NCBI GenBank assembly: GCA_017481575.1
Contig: JAFUPA010000055.1
Span: forward strand, 57,677-121,676
Length of the DNA: 64,000 nucleotides
Direction: 5' to 3'
Source: Clostridia bacterium
Lineage (GTDB): Bacteria; Bacillota; Clostridia; Oscillospirales; Acutalibacteraceae
A program made the translations under genes and the position numbers. The notes beneath the pieces were generated by a model. It saw nothing but the letters and a program-made list of their open reading frames with translations, was not told where the DNA came from and did no database searches. Below are positions 1-9,066 of this stretch, piece after piece; the first letter of the stretch is position 1, and each line of letters begins with the position of its first letter.

Positions 1-798
1 GCCTGTCTTACGCTTTGACTCAATCATAAGGTCAGTTATTTCCTCGTCACGGTCAAAAAGTCCGAAATTAGCGTCACTGCAATAGATGTACTCAATCTTA
101 TTCTTTGCCATCCACTCGATTTCGGCTTTAAGTCTTTCCATAGGGAACATACGAACCCTTGATTTGAGAACACCCCAGTCACAGTAAGCACATCGATTGG
201 GACAGCCTCTGTTCGTTTCCCATATAACGGAATACTTGATGCTTGTATCTTTTAAAATCTCGTCAAAATAACCCTCAAGATAAGGCGACGGGAAATCTGA
301 AATATCACAAACAGGTGCATTTTCGGTAGTAACTATTTTTGTGCCTTCTCTGAAAGAGAGGCTCGGTACATTTTTGAGTTCCGCACCTTCACACAGAGCA
401 AGTAAAAGAGCCTTTGTCGGCACCTCACCCTCGCCGTGTGTAAGGAAATCGATGTACGGATATTCTTTCATTTCTTTAGCATCGGGTGAAATGCTGTGAC
501 CGCCCATCACAATAAGGCAATCAGGATATTTTTCTTTAATTTTACGGGCAAGAGCTTTGTTGAACTCCATGCTCCAGACATAGCACGAAAGCCCGACAAA
601 ATAAGGCTCGTCCATACCGTCAACAATCGTGTCAACATCATCACGCATAAAAATAAATTTCTTTAAACAATACTCATTCTTTATACGCTCGTCCGCCCAC
701 GCATAAGCAGCTATTGTGCCAATGGAATAAGGGAGATATGCTGACCTTACGCCTGAACCAAAAACTGAATTTGTCTGTACAAAATAGACGTTTTTCAA
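1..798 (-). CDS. B12-binding-type radical SAM protein, N-terminal 266 residues (cut by window edge)
   Basis: This is a cobalamin-binding-like domain (about residues 1-140) followed by a radical SAM core. The SAM [4Fe-4S] motif ETNRGCPNRCAYCDWG has Cys199, Cys203 and Cys206. The frame is open to the left window edge, so the C-terminal half lies outside. I place the start at a TTG (798) that overlaps the stop of the upstream paralogue in a TTGA, preceded by AAAGGA; the opening residues then align with the paralogue (MKNVYFVQ versus MNKKKIYLVQ). Enzymes of this class methylate or rearrange unactivated carbons, or act in RiPP and lipid modification. The substrate is unknown here and no precursor peptide is visible in the window. 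The gene is translationally coupled to its neighbour, which suggests a shared substrate or complex. Confidence 0.85.
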   Translation of the reverse strand, partial: MKNVYFVQTNSVFGSGVRSAYLPYSIGTIAAYAWADERIKNEYCLKKFIFMRDDVDTIVDGMDEPYFVGLSCYVWSMEFNKALARKIKEKYPDCLIVMGGHSISPDAKEMKEYPYIDFLTHGEGEVPTKALLLALCEGAELKNVPSLSFREGTKIVTTENAPVCDISDFPSPYLEGYFDEILKDTSIKYSVIWETNRGCPNRCAYCDWGVLKSRVRMFPMERLKAEIEWMAKNKIEYIYCSDANFGLFDRDEEITDLMIESKRKTG

Positions 799-2714
799 GA
801 CATATCTTCCTTTCTGAATTTATAGAAATTACTGCCCGACTTTCTGCCGTACCATACAACAAAACGGGCATAATCCTGCCATGAAAGCGGGAAACCTGTT
901 TTTTCAAGTGTGAGTTTAATCTTATTTTTTTCAAGACTTATCGGTGTGCCGTTTAATGCGCTTTCAAAATAAGTTGAAAAATCGTGATTAAACACTTTTT
1001 CTTCGCAGGTAATTTCGGGATATTTTATAAGAAATCTCTGGTAATCAATAAGCTCGTCCGCAAGAGCTTTATCTTCGACAAATTCGTAAATAAGCGGAGT
1101 TATTTCTTCGTAGAACTTATCACGCTCATAAACAGTCATCAAAAACACAAGCTCCTCGAGCGGCCATTCAACCGTACCGAAGCGTGTATCCGCAACTGTG
1201 ATAGAAACGTTATCTTTTATTACACCGTTGAGCTTATCTTCAACAAGAGCCAACGCCTTGCCTGCAACCGAGTAGGGGTTTTCACGCAAAAAGGCAATAA
1301 GACCCGAATAAAAACTATCGTAGCTGACGGATTGTGAATGATATAAATACAACGCAACAAATCGCAACAGGCCGAGGTGATGGAAGCTCTGCACAAGGTA
1401 TGCAAAGATATTCATTTCAATCCAATCGGCATTTGACATTGAATATGTTTTTGTAACAAGGCGCGAATATTCGGTAACGCTGTCATTCATTGAGGGCTCA
1501 CGGTGAGGCTCGTTGAGCGGCAGTTTGGTTGCAGAAATATCATACTTTTTCATATAATCGGCATCTGCCATTGTTGAGCACGGCAGAAGCTCGCAATTGT
1601 GAACATAAAGAGAGTAATGCTGACCTGCACGAAGCAACTCATCAATACCTGTTTTAAGACTTTCAACAGTTTCGCCCGGAAGTCCGAGAATAAGCTCGGT
1701 ATAAGTGGGAATTCCGCACTCGTTATACTTATTCATAAGCTGCGAGAAAGTTTCTATCGGAATGTTTTTGCGAAGCACGTTTTCAGCCGCAACGGGTGAC
1801 ATTGTCTGATAAGAAATGGTAACGCCCTTACTCATACCGCAATCTTCAAATTTTTTACCTATTCTGAAAACACGGTCGTTACTGTTTTTTGCATAAGAGG
1901 TTTGAAACTTTTTCGGGTATCCCCTCTTCACACGGGCTTCAACGAGCATATCGGTAATCTCTTCATCACGCTCGATTATACCGAAATTTGAATCCGTGCC
2001 GCCGCAACCGACAATTTTATTATCGCAAAGCCAGTCAATTTCCTTTTGAATTCTTTCCATAGGAAAAAGACGGAGCTTTGACGCAAGGCAACCCCAATCA
2101 CAATAGGCACAGGAATACGGACAGCCACGATTAGTTTCAATGAGTGCGATAAACTCATACTGCGGGTGGTCGGCTATCAGGGAGTCAAAAACACCCTCAA
2201 GATAAGGTGACGGATAGTCACAGAGAAGGCACGGTGATTTTTCGGTATTAAAGCATTTTCCGTTTTCTCGATAAGAGATGTTTTTAACCTCTGAAAGGTA
2301 CATTTTACCTGCAAATGAGAGCAGGACATCACGAAATGCCTCTTCACCCTCGCCGTGAATAAGCACATCAATAAAGCTGTATTTTTCGAGCTGTTCGCAA
2401 CCCTCACGAACATGGTGACCGCCGAATATGATTTTACATTCAGGGTACTTTTCTTTTACCATAGAGGCAATTTTTTTGTTATATTCATAATTCCAAACAT
2501 AGCAAGAAAAACCGATAACAGACGGGTCGGTAATGTCATTCATTATAACTTCGGGTTCTTTTCTTTCAAAGATAATCTGTTCAAAGGAGAAAACGCTCAT
2601 AACACGCTCGTCCTTCATTGAAAAAGCCTGAAGCATACCGACAGCGTAAGGTAAGTGAGCGCTGCCCGAATAGGTATAGTTAGCCTGTACGAGATAAATC
2701 TTTTTCTTATTCAA
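795..2714 (-). CDS. B12-binding-type radical SAM protein (full-length paralogue)
   Basis: About 639 residues. An N-terminal Rossmann-like cobalamin-binding region (to about residue 140) is followed by a radical SAM TIM barrel with CPYSCAYCDWG (Cys198, 202, 205) and a long helical C-terminal region. An ATG lies at 2729, but it sits inside the ribosome binding site GGAGGTGAG and almost on the predicted transcription start. The TTG at 2714, seven bases after that site, is therefore the likelier start and matches the paralogue downstream. A canonical DxHxxG lower-axial-ligand motif is not evident, so cobalamin may bind base-off without a His ligand, or not at all. The product is probably a methyltransferase-like or rearranging enzyme of unknown substrate. 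It is first gene of an operon with the next radical SAM gene. Confidence 0.88.
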   Translation of the reverse strand: MNKKKIYLVQANYTYSGSAHLPYAVGMLQAFSMKDERVMSVFSFEQIIFERKEPEVIMNDITDPSVIGFSCYVWNYEYNKKIASMVKEKYPECKIIFGGHHVREGCEQLEKYSFIDVLIHGEGEEAFRDVLLSFAGKMYLSEVKNISYRENGKCFNTEKSPCLLCDYPSPYLEGVFDSLIADHPQYEFIALIETNRGCPYSCAYCDWGCLASKLRLFPMERIQKEIDWLCDNKIVGCGGTDSNFGIIERDEEITDMLVEARVKRGYPKKFQTSYAKNSNDRVFRIGKKFEDCGMSKGVTISYQTMSPVAAENVLRKNIPIETFSQLMNKYNECGIPTYTELILGLPGETVESLKTGIDELLRAGQHYSLYVHNCELLPCSTMADADYMKKYDISATKLPLNEPHREPSMNDSVTEYSRLVTKTYSMSNADWIEMNIFAYLVQSFHHLGLLRFVALYLYHSQSVSYDSFYSGLIAFLRENPYSVAGKALALVEDKLNGVIKDNVSITVADTRFGTVEWPLEELVFLMTVYERDKFYEEITPLIYEFVEDKALADELIDYQRFLIKYPEITCEEKVFNHDFSTYFESALNGTPISLEKNKIKLTLEKTGFPLSWQDYARFVVWYGRKSGSNFYKFRKEDMS

Positions 2715-2737
2715 CGCTCTCACCTCCATATCGGTTA

Positions 2738-2766
2738 ATTATATCATTGATAAGAGTTAATGTCAA
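2738..2766 (-). promoter_or_regulatory. Consensus sigma-A promoter of the radical SAM operon
   Basis: On the minus strand TTGACA (2761-2766) and TATAAT (2738-2743) are separated by exactly 17 bases. Transcription would start near 2731, just before the ribosome binding site, giving a very short 5' leader. This supports the TTG start at 2714 rather than the upstream ATG. Confidence 0.85.
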
Positions 2767-2815
2767 ACAAGGTATGTTTTGCTTTTGTTGGAAAAGAATA
2801 TATAAAGGTGATGCT

Positions 2816-3493
2816 ATGCTTATAACTCTTATTCGTGCGATTATACTCTACTTTTTTATCATTCTCTGCATGAGGCTTATGGGAAAACGACAGCTTGGTG
2901 AGCTTCAACCGACAGAGCTGGTAATAACAATCCTGCTTTCGGAAATTGCATCCATCCCCATGCAGGATAACGGTGTACCGCTTGTAAATTCCGTAGTTTC
3001 GGTTATCCTGCTTGTTGCTCTTGAGGTTATAAACTCTGCAATTTGTCTTAAAAGTGCAAAGCTTCGCAGTGTAATTGAAGGTAACTCGCTCGTTGTTATC
3101 CGTGACGGTGTTATTGACCAAAAGCAATTAAGGCAACTGCGCTTTTCTGTTGATGACCTTTTGGACCAATTACGGCAAAAGGATGTTTTCGATATAAACG
3201 ATGTTCGTTATGCGATAGTCGAAACCAACGGACAGTTAAGTGTTATGCTGAAGCCTGAAAAAGAAACTGTTACAGCGGAGATGATTGACGTACAAAAGGA
3301 CTCAAAGGGGCTTTTATGTATGGTTGTGAATGACGGCAAGATTTTAACAAACGCATTCAAGGAATGTGATATGAACGAAAAAAAGCTGAAATCGGTACTT
3401 GAAGAAAACAAGGTGAATTTAGACGAAATACTTTTTATGCTTGCTGATAAGGAAGAAAACTACACAATTGTGAAAAAGGAGAAGTGCAAATGA
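2816..3493 (+). CDS. DUF421 / YetF-family membrane protein
   Basis: About 225 residues. Three hydrophobic segments (roughly residues 3-22, 32-50, 55-75) precede a soluble domain with the family signature around LRFSVDDLLDQLRQKDVF, matching Bacillus YetF/YdfR and E. coli YcaP. YetF-family proteins are membrane proteins of poorly defined function, several of them sporulation-associated. The start is the ATG at 2816 after AAAGGTG; the longer frame from 2747 has no ribosome binding site. Its stop overlaps the next start (ATGA at 3490-3493), so it is coupled to the DUF4363 gene, a pairing known from other Clostridia. Confidence 0.85.
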   Translation: MLITLIRAIILYFFIILCMRLMGKRQLGELQPTELVITILLSEIASIPMQDNGVPLVNSVVSVILLVALEVINSAICLKSAKLRSVIEGNSLVVIRDGVIDQKQLRQLRFSVDDLLDQLRQKDVFDINDVRYAIVETNGQLSVMLKPEKETVTAEMIDVQKDSKGLLCMVVNDGKILTNAFKECDMNEKKLKSVLEENKVNLDEILFMLADKEENYTIVKKEKCK

Positions 3494-3867
3494 AAAGGCT
3501 CTATATTGCGCTTGCCCTCCTTTCTGCGGCAATAATCTTTTCAATAAGCTCATACTTTACCATAAATAAAAAAATTGACAAAATAATTGAACTAATGGAA
3601 ATTGACAGAGAAATCACAATTATGACAACCGAGCCCGACGAAACGAGAACAAAAGCAATTACAGATGCGTGGGAAGAAAATGAAACTTATCTTGTTTCTA
3701 TGCTCACACACCAGGAGCTTGAAGAAGTTGAAATAGGCATAATGTGCCTGCCCGATTATCTGAATCAAGGTTTTACAGAGGAATATATAAAAACGCTGAA
3801 TGAGTGCATAAATCATCTTTATCATATCAAAGAGACAGAAAAAGCAGATACCAAGAACATTTTTTGA
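3490..3867 (+). CDS. DUF4363 family protein
   Basis: About 125 residues: one N-terminal membrane segment (about residues 4-22) and an otherwise helical, acidic extracytoplasmic domain. Length and layout match DUF4363 proteins, which sit beside YetF/DUF421 genes in Clostridia. The ATG at 3490 is chosen over a GTG at 3484 because AAGGAG ends eight bases before it. It overlaps the upstream stop by four bases. The function is not established; partnership with the YetF protein at the membrane is inferred from coupling. No clear terminator follows. Confidence 0.7.
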   Translation: MKRLYIALALLSAAIIFSISSYFTINKKIDKIIELMEIDREITIMTTEPDETRTKAITDAWEENETYLVSMLTHQELEEVEIGIMCLPDYLNQGFTEEYIKTLNECINHLYHIKETEKADTKNIF

Positions 3868-3911
3868 CACTTTTTGTAAAATTTTAGTCTGATATATGTC
3901 AGTGTTTGTAT

Positions 3912-3940
3912 TTGACACTAAAATAACAGTATGATATACT
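3912..3940 (+). promoter_or_regulatory. Sigma-A promoter of the nfeD-SPFH operon
   Basis: TTGACA (3912-3917), a 17-base spacer and TATACT (3935-3940) lie about 50 bases before the NfeD start. This is a near-consensus site and suggests strong, probably constitutive expression. Confidence 0.8.
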
Positions 3941-3990
3941 TCTAGTAACATCGAAAGAGGATTTCGATAAAAATGAATGGAGGTGATAGC

Positions 3991-4413
3991 ATGCTGTGGT
4001 TTTGGATAGTGCTAATTGTTGCCCTTATTGTAATCGAGGCTGCGACGGTACAGCTTGTGACCATTTGGTTTGCAGTAGGTGCGGTCGGCGGACTTATCGC
4101 CAGCGCATTCCAGCTTGACATCTGGCTTCAGGTTTTGATATTTGTTGCAGTATCGGCTATCACGCTGGTTGTGACAAGACCGCTTGTCAAACGCTTCACG
4201 GAAACGCACAAGGAACCGACAAACGCTGACCGTTACATCGGAAAGATTGCTGTGGTTGTGGAGCCGATTGACAACATTCACGGTAAAGGTGCAGTAACCG
4301 TTGGCGGACTTGAATGGACTGCAAGAACAATTGACGGTTCAAACGTCGAAAAAGATGCACTTGTTACAATTGAAAAAATTGAGGGTGCAAAGCTAATTGT
4401 TAAAACAAATTAA
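3991..4413 (+). CDS. NfeD-like membrane protein
   Basis: About 140 residues. Three closely spaced hydrophobic segments (about residues 1-75) precede a C-terminal OB-fold domain (about 85-140) containing the typical IGKIAVVVEPI and KGAVTVGGLEW strands. This short form lacks the ClpP-class protease domain of long NfeD. Short NfeD proteins pair with SPFH/stomatin proteins and modulate membrane microdomains; that partner follows directly. The start is the ATG at 3991 after GGAGGTGAT. Its stop overlaps the ribosome binding site of the next gene. Confidence 0.88.
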   Translation: MLWFWIVLIVALIVIEAATVQLVTIWFAVGAVGGLIASAFQLDIWLQVLIFVAVSAITLVVTRPLVKRFTETHKEPTNADRYIGKIAVVVEPIDNIHGKGAVTVGGLEWTARTIDGSNVEKDALVTIEKIEGAKLIVKTN

Positions 4414-4425
4414 GGAGTGTGTATT

Positions 4426-5355
4426 ATGGAAATGGTAGCAATTGTTGTTTTAATTTTTCTTCTTTTGGTAATTACAGTTTTGGTTATTGCCAACGTTAAA
4501 ATCGTTCCCCAATCAAGAGCTTATGTTGTTGAAAGATTGGGTGCTTACAAAACAACCTGGCAGACAGGTCTTCACCTTAAAGTCCCTTTCTTTGAAAGAA
4601 TCGCAAGAAACGTATCTTTAAAAGAGCAGGTTGTGGACTTTGCGCCTCAGGCAGTTATCACAAAGGATAACGTTACAATGCAGATTGACACGGTTGTTTT
4701 CTTCCAGATTACTGACCCGAAGCTTTATGCTTACGGTGTTGAAAACCCGATTTCTGCTATTGAAAACCTTACCGCAACAACCTTGCGTAACATAATCGGT
4801 GAGCTTGAGCTTGACCATACTCTTACATCAAGAGACACAATCAACGCAAAAATCCGTGGTATTCTTGACGAAGCAACAGACCCGTGGGGCATCAAGGTTA
4901 ACCGTGTTGAGCTTAAGAACATTCTTCCTCCTCGTGAAATTCAGGATGCGATGGAAAAGCAGATGAAGGCTGAACGTGAACGCCGTGAATCAATCCTTCG
5001 TGCAGAGGGTGAGAAGGCAAGCCAGATTCTTGTTGCAGAGGGTAAGAAAGAGTCTCTCATCCTTGCCGCTGAAGCTGACAAGAGAGCCGCTATTCTTCAT
5101 GCTGAAGCTGTTAAGGAATCAAAAATCCGTGAGGCTGAGGGTGAAGCTGAAGCCATCAGAACAATCCAGCAGGCAGAGGCTCAGGCTATTGAATTTATCA
5201 ACAACGCAAAGCCGAGTGAGGGTTACCTTACAATGAGAAAGCTTGAGGCTTTTGAAAAGGCTGCCGACGGTCAGGCAACAAAGATTATTATCCCCTCGGA
5301 AATCCAGGGAGCAGCGGGTCTTGCCGCAGGAATTACCGAAACACTTAAAAAGTAA
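4426..5355 (+). CDS. SPFH/band-7 (stomatin/QmcA-like) protein
   Basis: About 309 residues. An N-terminal membrane segment (about 3-24) is followed by a band-7/SPFH domain (about 30-190, with PQSRAYVVERLGAY and FQITDPKLYAYGVENP) and an Ala/Glu-rich coiled-coil (about 190-265), the usual oligomerisation region. The start is the ATG at 4426 behind AAGGAG. It is co-transcribed with the NfeD gene and closed by a terminator. Family members scaffold ordered membrane regions and regulate membrane proteases. Regulation of a specific protease here would be inference. Confidence 0.92.
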   Translation: MEMVAIVVLIFLLLVITVLVIANVKIVPQSRAYVVERLGAYKTTWQTGLHLKVPFFERIARNVSLKEQVVDFAPQAVITKDNVTMQIDTVVFFQITDPKLYAYGVENPISAIENLTATTLRNIIGELELDHTLTSRDTINAKIRGILDEATDPWGIKVNRVELKNILPPREIQDAMEKQMKAERERRESILRAEGEKASQILVAEGKKESLILAAEADKRAAILHAEAVKESKIREAEGEAEAIRTIQQAEAQAIEFINNAKPSEGYLTMRKLEAFEKAADGQATKIIIPSEIQGAAGLAAGITETLKK

Positions 5356-5369
5356 ATAATCAACAAAAT

Positions 5370-5407
5370 GGTGCGGAGTGTAGAACTTCGCACCGTTTCT
5401 TTTTTTC
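5370..5407 (+). terminator. Rho-independent terminator after the SPFH gene
   Basis: A nine-pair stem (5370-5378 with 5386-5394, GGTGCG/CGCACC core, one G-U pair) with a 7-base loop is followed by a T-rich tract ending near 5407. Confidence 0.9.
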
Positions 5408-5409
5408 TC

Positions 5410-5438
5410 TTGTGTTGAAAGCAAAAATATGATAGAAT
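5410..5438 (+). promoter_or_regulatory. Probable promoter of the two-component operon
   Basis: TTGTGT (5410-5415), a 17-base spacer and TAGAAT (5433-5438) lie directly after the previous terminator and 32 bases before the response-regulator start. The -35 box keeps only the TTG of the consensus, so this is a moderate promoter. Confidence 0.5.
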
Positions 5439-5469
5439 TGTGATGAATAATTTTGAAGGAGTGTGCCTT

Positions 5470-6153
5470 ATGGCAAGAATACTTATTGCTGATGACGAAA
5501 GCAAGCTCAGAAGACTTGTGTGCGACTTTTTAAGACGTGCAGGCCACGAGCCTGTTGAAGCGTCAAACGGTAAAGAAGCTCTCGACATATTTAACACTGA
5601 CCCTAAAATTGAACTTTGTCTGCTTGATGTTATGATTCCCGAGGTTGACGGTTGGGAAATGTGCCGCCAGATTCGCAGAGCGTCAAGCGTACCGATTATA
5701 CTTCTGACAGCCAGAAGTGCTGAATTTGACGAAATCACAGGCTTTGATGCCGGTGCGGACGACTATGTCACAAAGCCGTTCAGCCCGACTGTTCTTATGA
5801 AGAGAATTGATGCTCTTTTGAGACGTGCCAACATGAGAAATGCAAAAAACGAAAAAGATATTATCACACTTGACGGTCTTGTTATGAACAACGAGGCTCA
5901 CCAGGTTACAATTGACAATATACCCGTTGAGCTTACACTTAAGGAATACAACATTCTTCAAAAGCTTATTTCAAGCCGTGGAAGAGTTTACACAAGAGAA
6001 CAGCTCCTTGACGATATCTGGGGTTATGACTATGTCGGCGATGCAAGAAATGTTGACTCGCACGTTGCACGTCTGCGTGGTAAACTCGGAACATGGGGTG
6101 TAAACCACCTTAAAACGATTTACGGTATCGGTTACAAAATTGAGGTGAACTGA
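5470..6153 (+). CDS. OmpR/PhoB-family response regulator
   Basis: About 227 residues. A receiver domain (1-115) shows the acidic pocket (IADDESK), the phosphoacceptor Asp in CLLDVMIP, the Thr switch in LLTARS and the Lys in TKPFSP. A winged-helix DNA-binding domain follows (about 130-225, with TLKEYNILQKL and VDSHVARLRGKL). The start is the ATG at 5470 after AAGGAG. The next gene, a histidine kinase, starts two bases after the stop, so they form a cognate pair. Target genes cannot be read from sequence; the adjacent SPFH/NfeD genes are only a possibility. Confidence 0.93.
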   Translation: MARILIADDESKLRRLVCDFLRRAGHEPVEASNGKEALDIFNTDPKIELCLLDVMIPEVDGWEMCRQIRRASSVPIILLTARSAEFDEITGFDAGADDYVTKPFSPTVLMKRIDALLRRANMRNAKNEKDIITLDGLVMNNEAHQVTIDNIPVELTLKEYNILQKLISSRGRVYTREQLLDDIWGYDYVGDARNVDSHVARLRGKLGTWGVNHLKTIYGIGYKIEVN

Positions 6154-6155
6154 TT

Positions 6156-7730
6156 TTGACTGACGAAAAGAAAAAGCGTTTCCGCCTTTTCCCGAATGTC
6201 AGGATACAGGTTTTTGTTCAGTTCATAATGATTTTCCTTTTGATACTTTCAGTTATTCTGTTTTCTTCAAGCTCATTTTACATCAGTATGATTGAAAGTA
6301 TCTATATGTTTGAAATGAGAGAAGCCGTTGCAGAACTGAATTCAGTTGACTTAAGCTCAAATGATGCTTTAACAAGAATTACCGAGATTGAAAACGAACA
6401 CAGCGTACTGATTGAAATCTATGCAAAATCCGAAAACGGCGGTTCAGAATACAACGAAACCGTTTACTCAAAATGCACTTACGCAATTCTGTTCAATAAT
6501 CTTGAAAGCATCGAGTATTCCGAAAACTTCGAGCCGATTGTAAACTACGTCACCTCCCCTTTTGAGCCTGTTGGTGATTACGATGACAATACCGTTATCG
6601 GAACGAGCGAAAATATCCTGACGAAAGAAAAGCATTTTGTTCTGGTAACACCGTCGGAAAACGGTGATTATCTGTTTGTAGCTGCAGTAAAGCATTCTCT
6701 CATTTATGCGATGGGTAAATCTATTTCTATCTCTGCTGTAATAATAACGTTGATTATTTTTATCTCCGTTTCAATTGCGATATATTTTTATATCACAAGA
6801 ATTACAAAACCGTTGAACGATATTATTCAGGTTACGCAGATTATGGCGGAGCAAAAAAACAAAACCATACGAATCCCGATAAGAGATGACATAATTAAAA
6901 GCGGAACAGATGATGCAATTTTCAACATCAATATGATGTATGAATCATTGATGCTCACGCAGGAAAGTCTGCTTGAAAAATCTGAATTTCTTGCCGAACA
7001 GCTTAAAGAAAAGGAAATTGAGCAAAAATCAAGAGCAGAATTTATTGCAGACACATCACACGAATTAAAAACTCCGATTTCGATTATACAGGGTTATGCA
7101 GAGGGCATAAAATACGTTCTTGATGACCATGCCGCCGCAGAAGAGTATTGCGACACCATAATTGATGAATGTGCAAGAATGACAGACCTTGTTGTTAATA
7201 TGATGAGTCTTTCAAACATTCAACATTCGGACAACCTCAATTGTGCACATTTTTCAATCAACGACTTTATTGATGAACGCCTTAAGCTCCACCAAAAGGT
7301 TTTTGAAAAATGTGATATTACAGCTTCAAGCTCAATTGAGGATAAGATTTTTGGCTACGGTGATATTTCAAAGCTCCAGTTTGTAATAAACAATCTTTTG
7401 TCAAATGCGATATCCTACATCGGCGGTGAGGAAAAGCTTATCAATGTGAGGTACGAGGACAAGGATCTTTGTTACAGAATTTATGTATTTAACACCGGTG
7501 AGCATATACCTCCCGAAGCCTTGCAGAAGCTTTGGGACAGCTTTTACCGTCAGGATGCCGCAAGACTTCGTTCAGAGGGACATTTTGGGCTTGGTCTGTC
7601 AATTGTTAAAGCGGTTCAGGATGCACACTCACAGCAATGCGGTGTTGACAATGCCGAGGGCGGAGTAACTTTCTGGTTTGACATTGCTAAAGGGGAAAAG
7701 AAATTAAAGAAGATAATGAGTAAAAATTAA
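6156..7730 (+). CDS. Membrane sensor histidine kinase
   Basis: 524 residues. Two transmembrane helices (about 19-42 and 190-213) enclose an extracytoplasmic sensor of about 145 residues. HAMP linker, HisKA domain with phosphoacceptor His302 in ADTSHELKTPISII, N-box near NNLLSNAISY and a G-box GLGLSIVKAV complete the HATPase. The start is a TTG (6156) seven bases after GAGGTGA. The sensor domain has no family I recognise, so the signal is unknown. It is co-transcribed with the response regulator. Confidence 0.93.
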   Translation: MTDEKKKRFRLFPNVRIQVFVQFIMIFLLILSVILFSSSSFYISMIESIYMFEMREAVAELNSVDLSSNDALTRITEIENEHSVLIEIYAKSENGGSEYNETVYSKCTYAILFNNLESIEYSENFEPIVNYVTSPFEPVGDYDDNTVIGTSENILTKEKHFVLVTPSENGDYLFVAAVKHSLIYAMGKSISISAVIITLIIFISVSIAIYFYITRITKPLNDIIQVTQIMAEQKNKTIRIPIRDDIIKSGTDDAIFNINMMYESLMLTQESLLEKSEFLAEQLKEKEIEQKSRAEFIADTSHELKTPISIIQGYAEGIKYVLDDHAAAEEYCDTIIDECARMTDLVVNMMSLSNIQHSDNLNCAHFSINDFIDERLKLHQKVFEKCDITASSSIEDKIFGYGDISKLQFVINNLLSNAISYIGGEEKLINVRYEDKDLCYRIYVFNTGEHIPPEALQKLWDSFYRQDAARLRSEGHFGLGLSIVKAVQDAHSQQCGVDNAEGGVTFWFDIAKGEKKLKKIMSKN

Positions 7731-7771
7731 CGCAGGTCGTGAGACCTGCGTTAAATATTTTATCTTATTTT
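7727..7771. terminator. Bidirectional terminator between the kinase and the GH4 gene
   Basis: A perfect 12-pair stem (7727-7738 with 7743-7754) with GTGA loop includes the kinase stop codon. A T-rich stretch follows on the plus strand and five T residues follow on the minus strand, so it can serve both convergent transcripts. Confidence 0.9.
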
Positions 7772-9051
7772 TAGAAATCAAACTCTGGAAGGAAGTCCTT
7801 GTGTGCTTCTTTCATTTCAGCATAGCACTTTGTTGCCTTTTCCCAATCGCCTACAAGCGGGTGAATGAGCAAGCCCTTGATTGCGGCATCGTCGGAACCT
7901 GTTTTTGCAGCTTCAACGGTGAACTTCTCGTAAGCCTTAACAACACGCATAAGAGCGATAATGTGGCTGTTTGTAAAGTTTTCAACCTTAATCGGCTTTG
8001 CACCGTCTTTACCGATAACACACGGAGCTTCGATAATATCATCATCAGCCATAAAGTCAAGTGTGCCGTTGTTTTTGATATTTACAACCTGAACATCGTT
8101 GATGTCGTTTGCAAGTGAATTGATAAGAGAAACTGCGGCAAGTGAATACTTGTGACCGCCACGCTTGTCAAGAAGTGCCGGCTTGATGCAGAGCTCTTCA
8201 TTGTCATACATTTCAAGAAGCTGCTCTTCAATCTCCATACAAACCTGTGCTCTTGTCTTCTCGTCTGTTCTCTGATGCTCGAGCTTTGCCTCTCTGCAGT
8301 AATAATACTGAAGGTATGATGACGGAAGTCCCTGAACAGCCTTAAGGCACTCGAGGTCAAAGCCGTCGTCCTTGATGTTTGCCATAACCTTCGGTGAAAA
8401 GCCTGAATCGATAAGTCCCGGAAGAAGCTCTTCGCCGTTCTTCTTAACAGAAGTAATCCAGCTCAAATGGTTAAGACCTACATACTCGATGTCAACGTCC
8501 TCACCTGTGATTTCCTTAACATCGTCAAGCATATCAATCGGCACGTTGCAAAGACCGATATTTTTAACATTTGTGTTGTTAAGAACAAATTCGGTGATGA
8601 TACCCGAGGGGTTTGTGAAGTTAATGAGCCAAGCATCGGGGCAGATTGCTTCGATTCTGTCGCAGATGTGCTTGATAACAGGAATTGTGCGAAGTGCCTT
8701 GAACATACCGCCGATACCTGTTGTTTCCTGACCGATGAGACCGTACTTCTTCGGGATGCTCTCGTCGAGGTGACGTGCAGGAAGCTTACCGACACGAATC
8801 TGTGTTACAACGAAATCCGCACCCTGAAGAGCTGTGTCAACATCATCTGTAAGAACAACCTCACAGTCGATTTCTGCCTTTTTGAGCATACGGATGCAAA
8901 GGTCGCCAACGATATTACGCTTTCTTTCGTCAATATCCATAAAGGAAATTTTCTTGAGCTTGAGTGAATCCTGAGCCTTAATAAATCCGTCAACAAGCTC
9001 GGGACAATATGTACTGCCGGAACCGATAACGGCAACTGTAATTTCTTTCAT
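7771..9051 (-). CDS. Family 4 glycosidase, 6-phospho-beta-glucosidase type
   Basis: 426 residues, usual for GH4 (LicH/CelF/BglT group). The N-terminal NAD-binding fold (VIGSGSTYCPELVDG), NFTNPSG, the metal-ligand Cys in GLCN and the His in GLNHLSW are all present. GH4 enzymes use NAD+ and Mn2+ in an oxidation-elimination mechanism on phosphorylated glycosides in the cytoplasm. The gene follows a BadF-type sugar kinase by 15 bases. That suggests the substrate is phosphorylated by the kinase rather than by a PTS, since no PTS gene is nearby. Exact aglycone and sugar are unknown. Confidence 0.9.
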   Translation of the reverse strand: MKEITVAVIGSGSTYCPELVDGFIKAQDSLKLKKISFMDIDERKRNIVGDLCIRMLKKAEIDCEVVLTDDVDTALQGADFVVTQIRVGKLPARHLDESIPKKYGLIGQETTGIGGMFKALRTIPVIKHICDRIEAICPDAWLINFTNPSGIITEFVLNNTNVKNIGLCNVPIDMLDDVKEITGEDVDIEYVGLNHLSWITSVKKNGEELLPGLIDSGFSPKVMANIKDDGFDLECLKAVQGLPSSYLQYYYCREAKLEHQRTDEKTRAQVCMEIEEQLLEMYDNEELCIKPALLDKRGGHKYSLAAVSLINSLANDINDVQVVNIKNNGTLDFMADDDIIEAPCVIGKDGAKPIKVENFTNSHIIALMRVVKAYEKFTVEAAKTGSDDAAIKGLLIHPLVGDWEKATKCYAEMKEAHKDFLPEFDF

Positions 9052-9066
9052 CTGAAAAATCCTTTC

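Noticed and set aside
795-2729. ATG at 2729 as the start of the second radical SAM gene
   Set aside because: The ATG overlaps the ribosome binding site and almost coincides with the predicted transcription start; the TTG at 2714 fits better.
1-2800. A RiPP precursor peptide next to the radical SAM pair
   Set aside because: No short frame with a binding site and leader-like composition is visible on either side within the window.
2744-3127. 127-codon minus-strand frame over the start of the DUF421 gene
   Set aside because: It overlaps the radical SAM promoter and is antisense to a recognised membrane protein.
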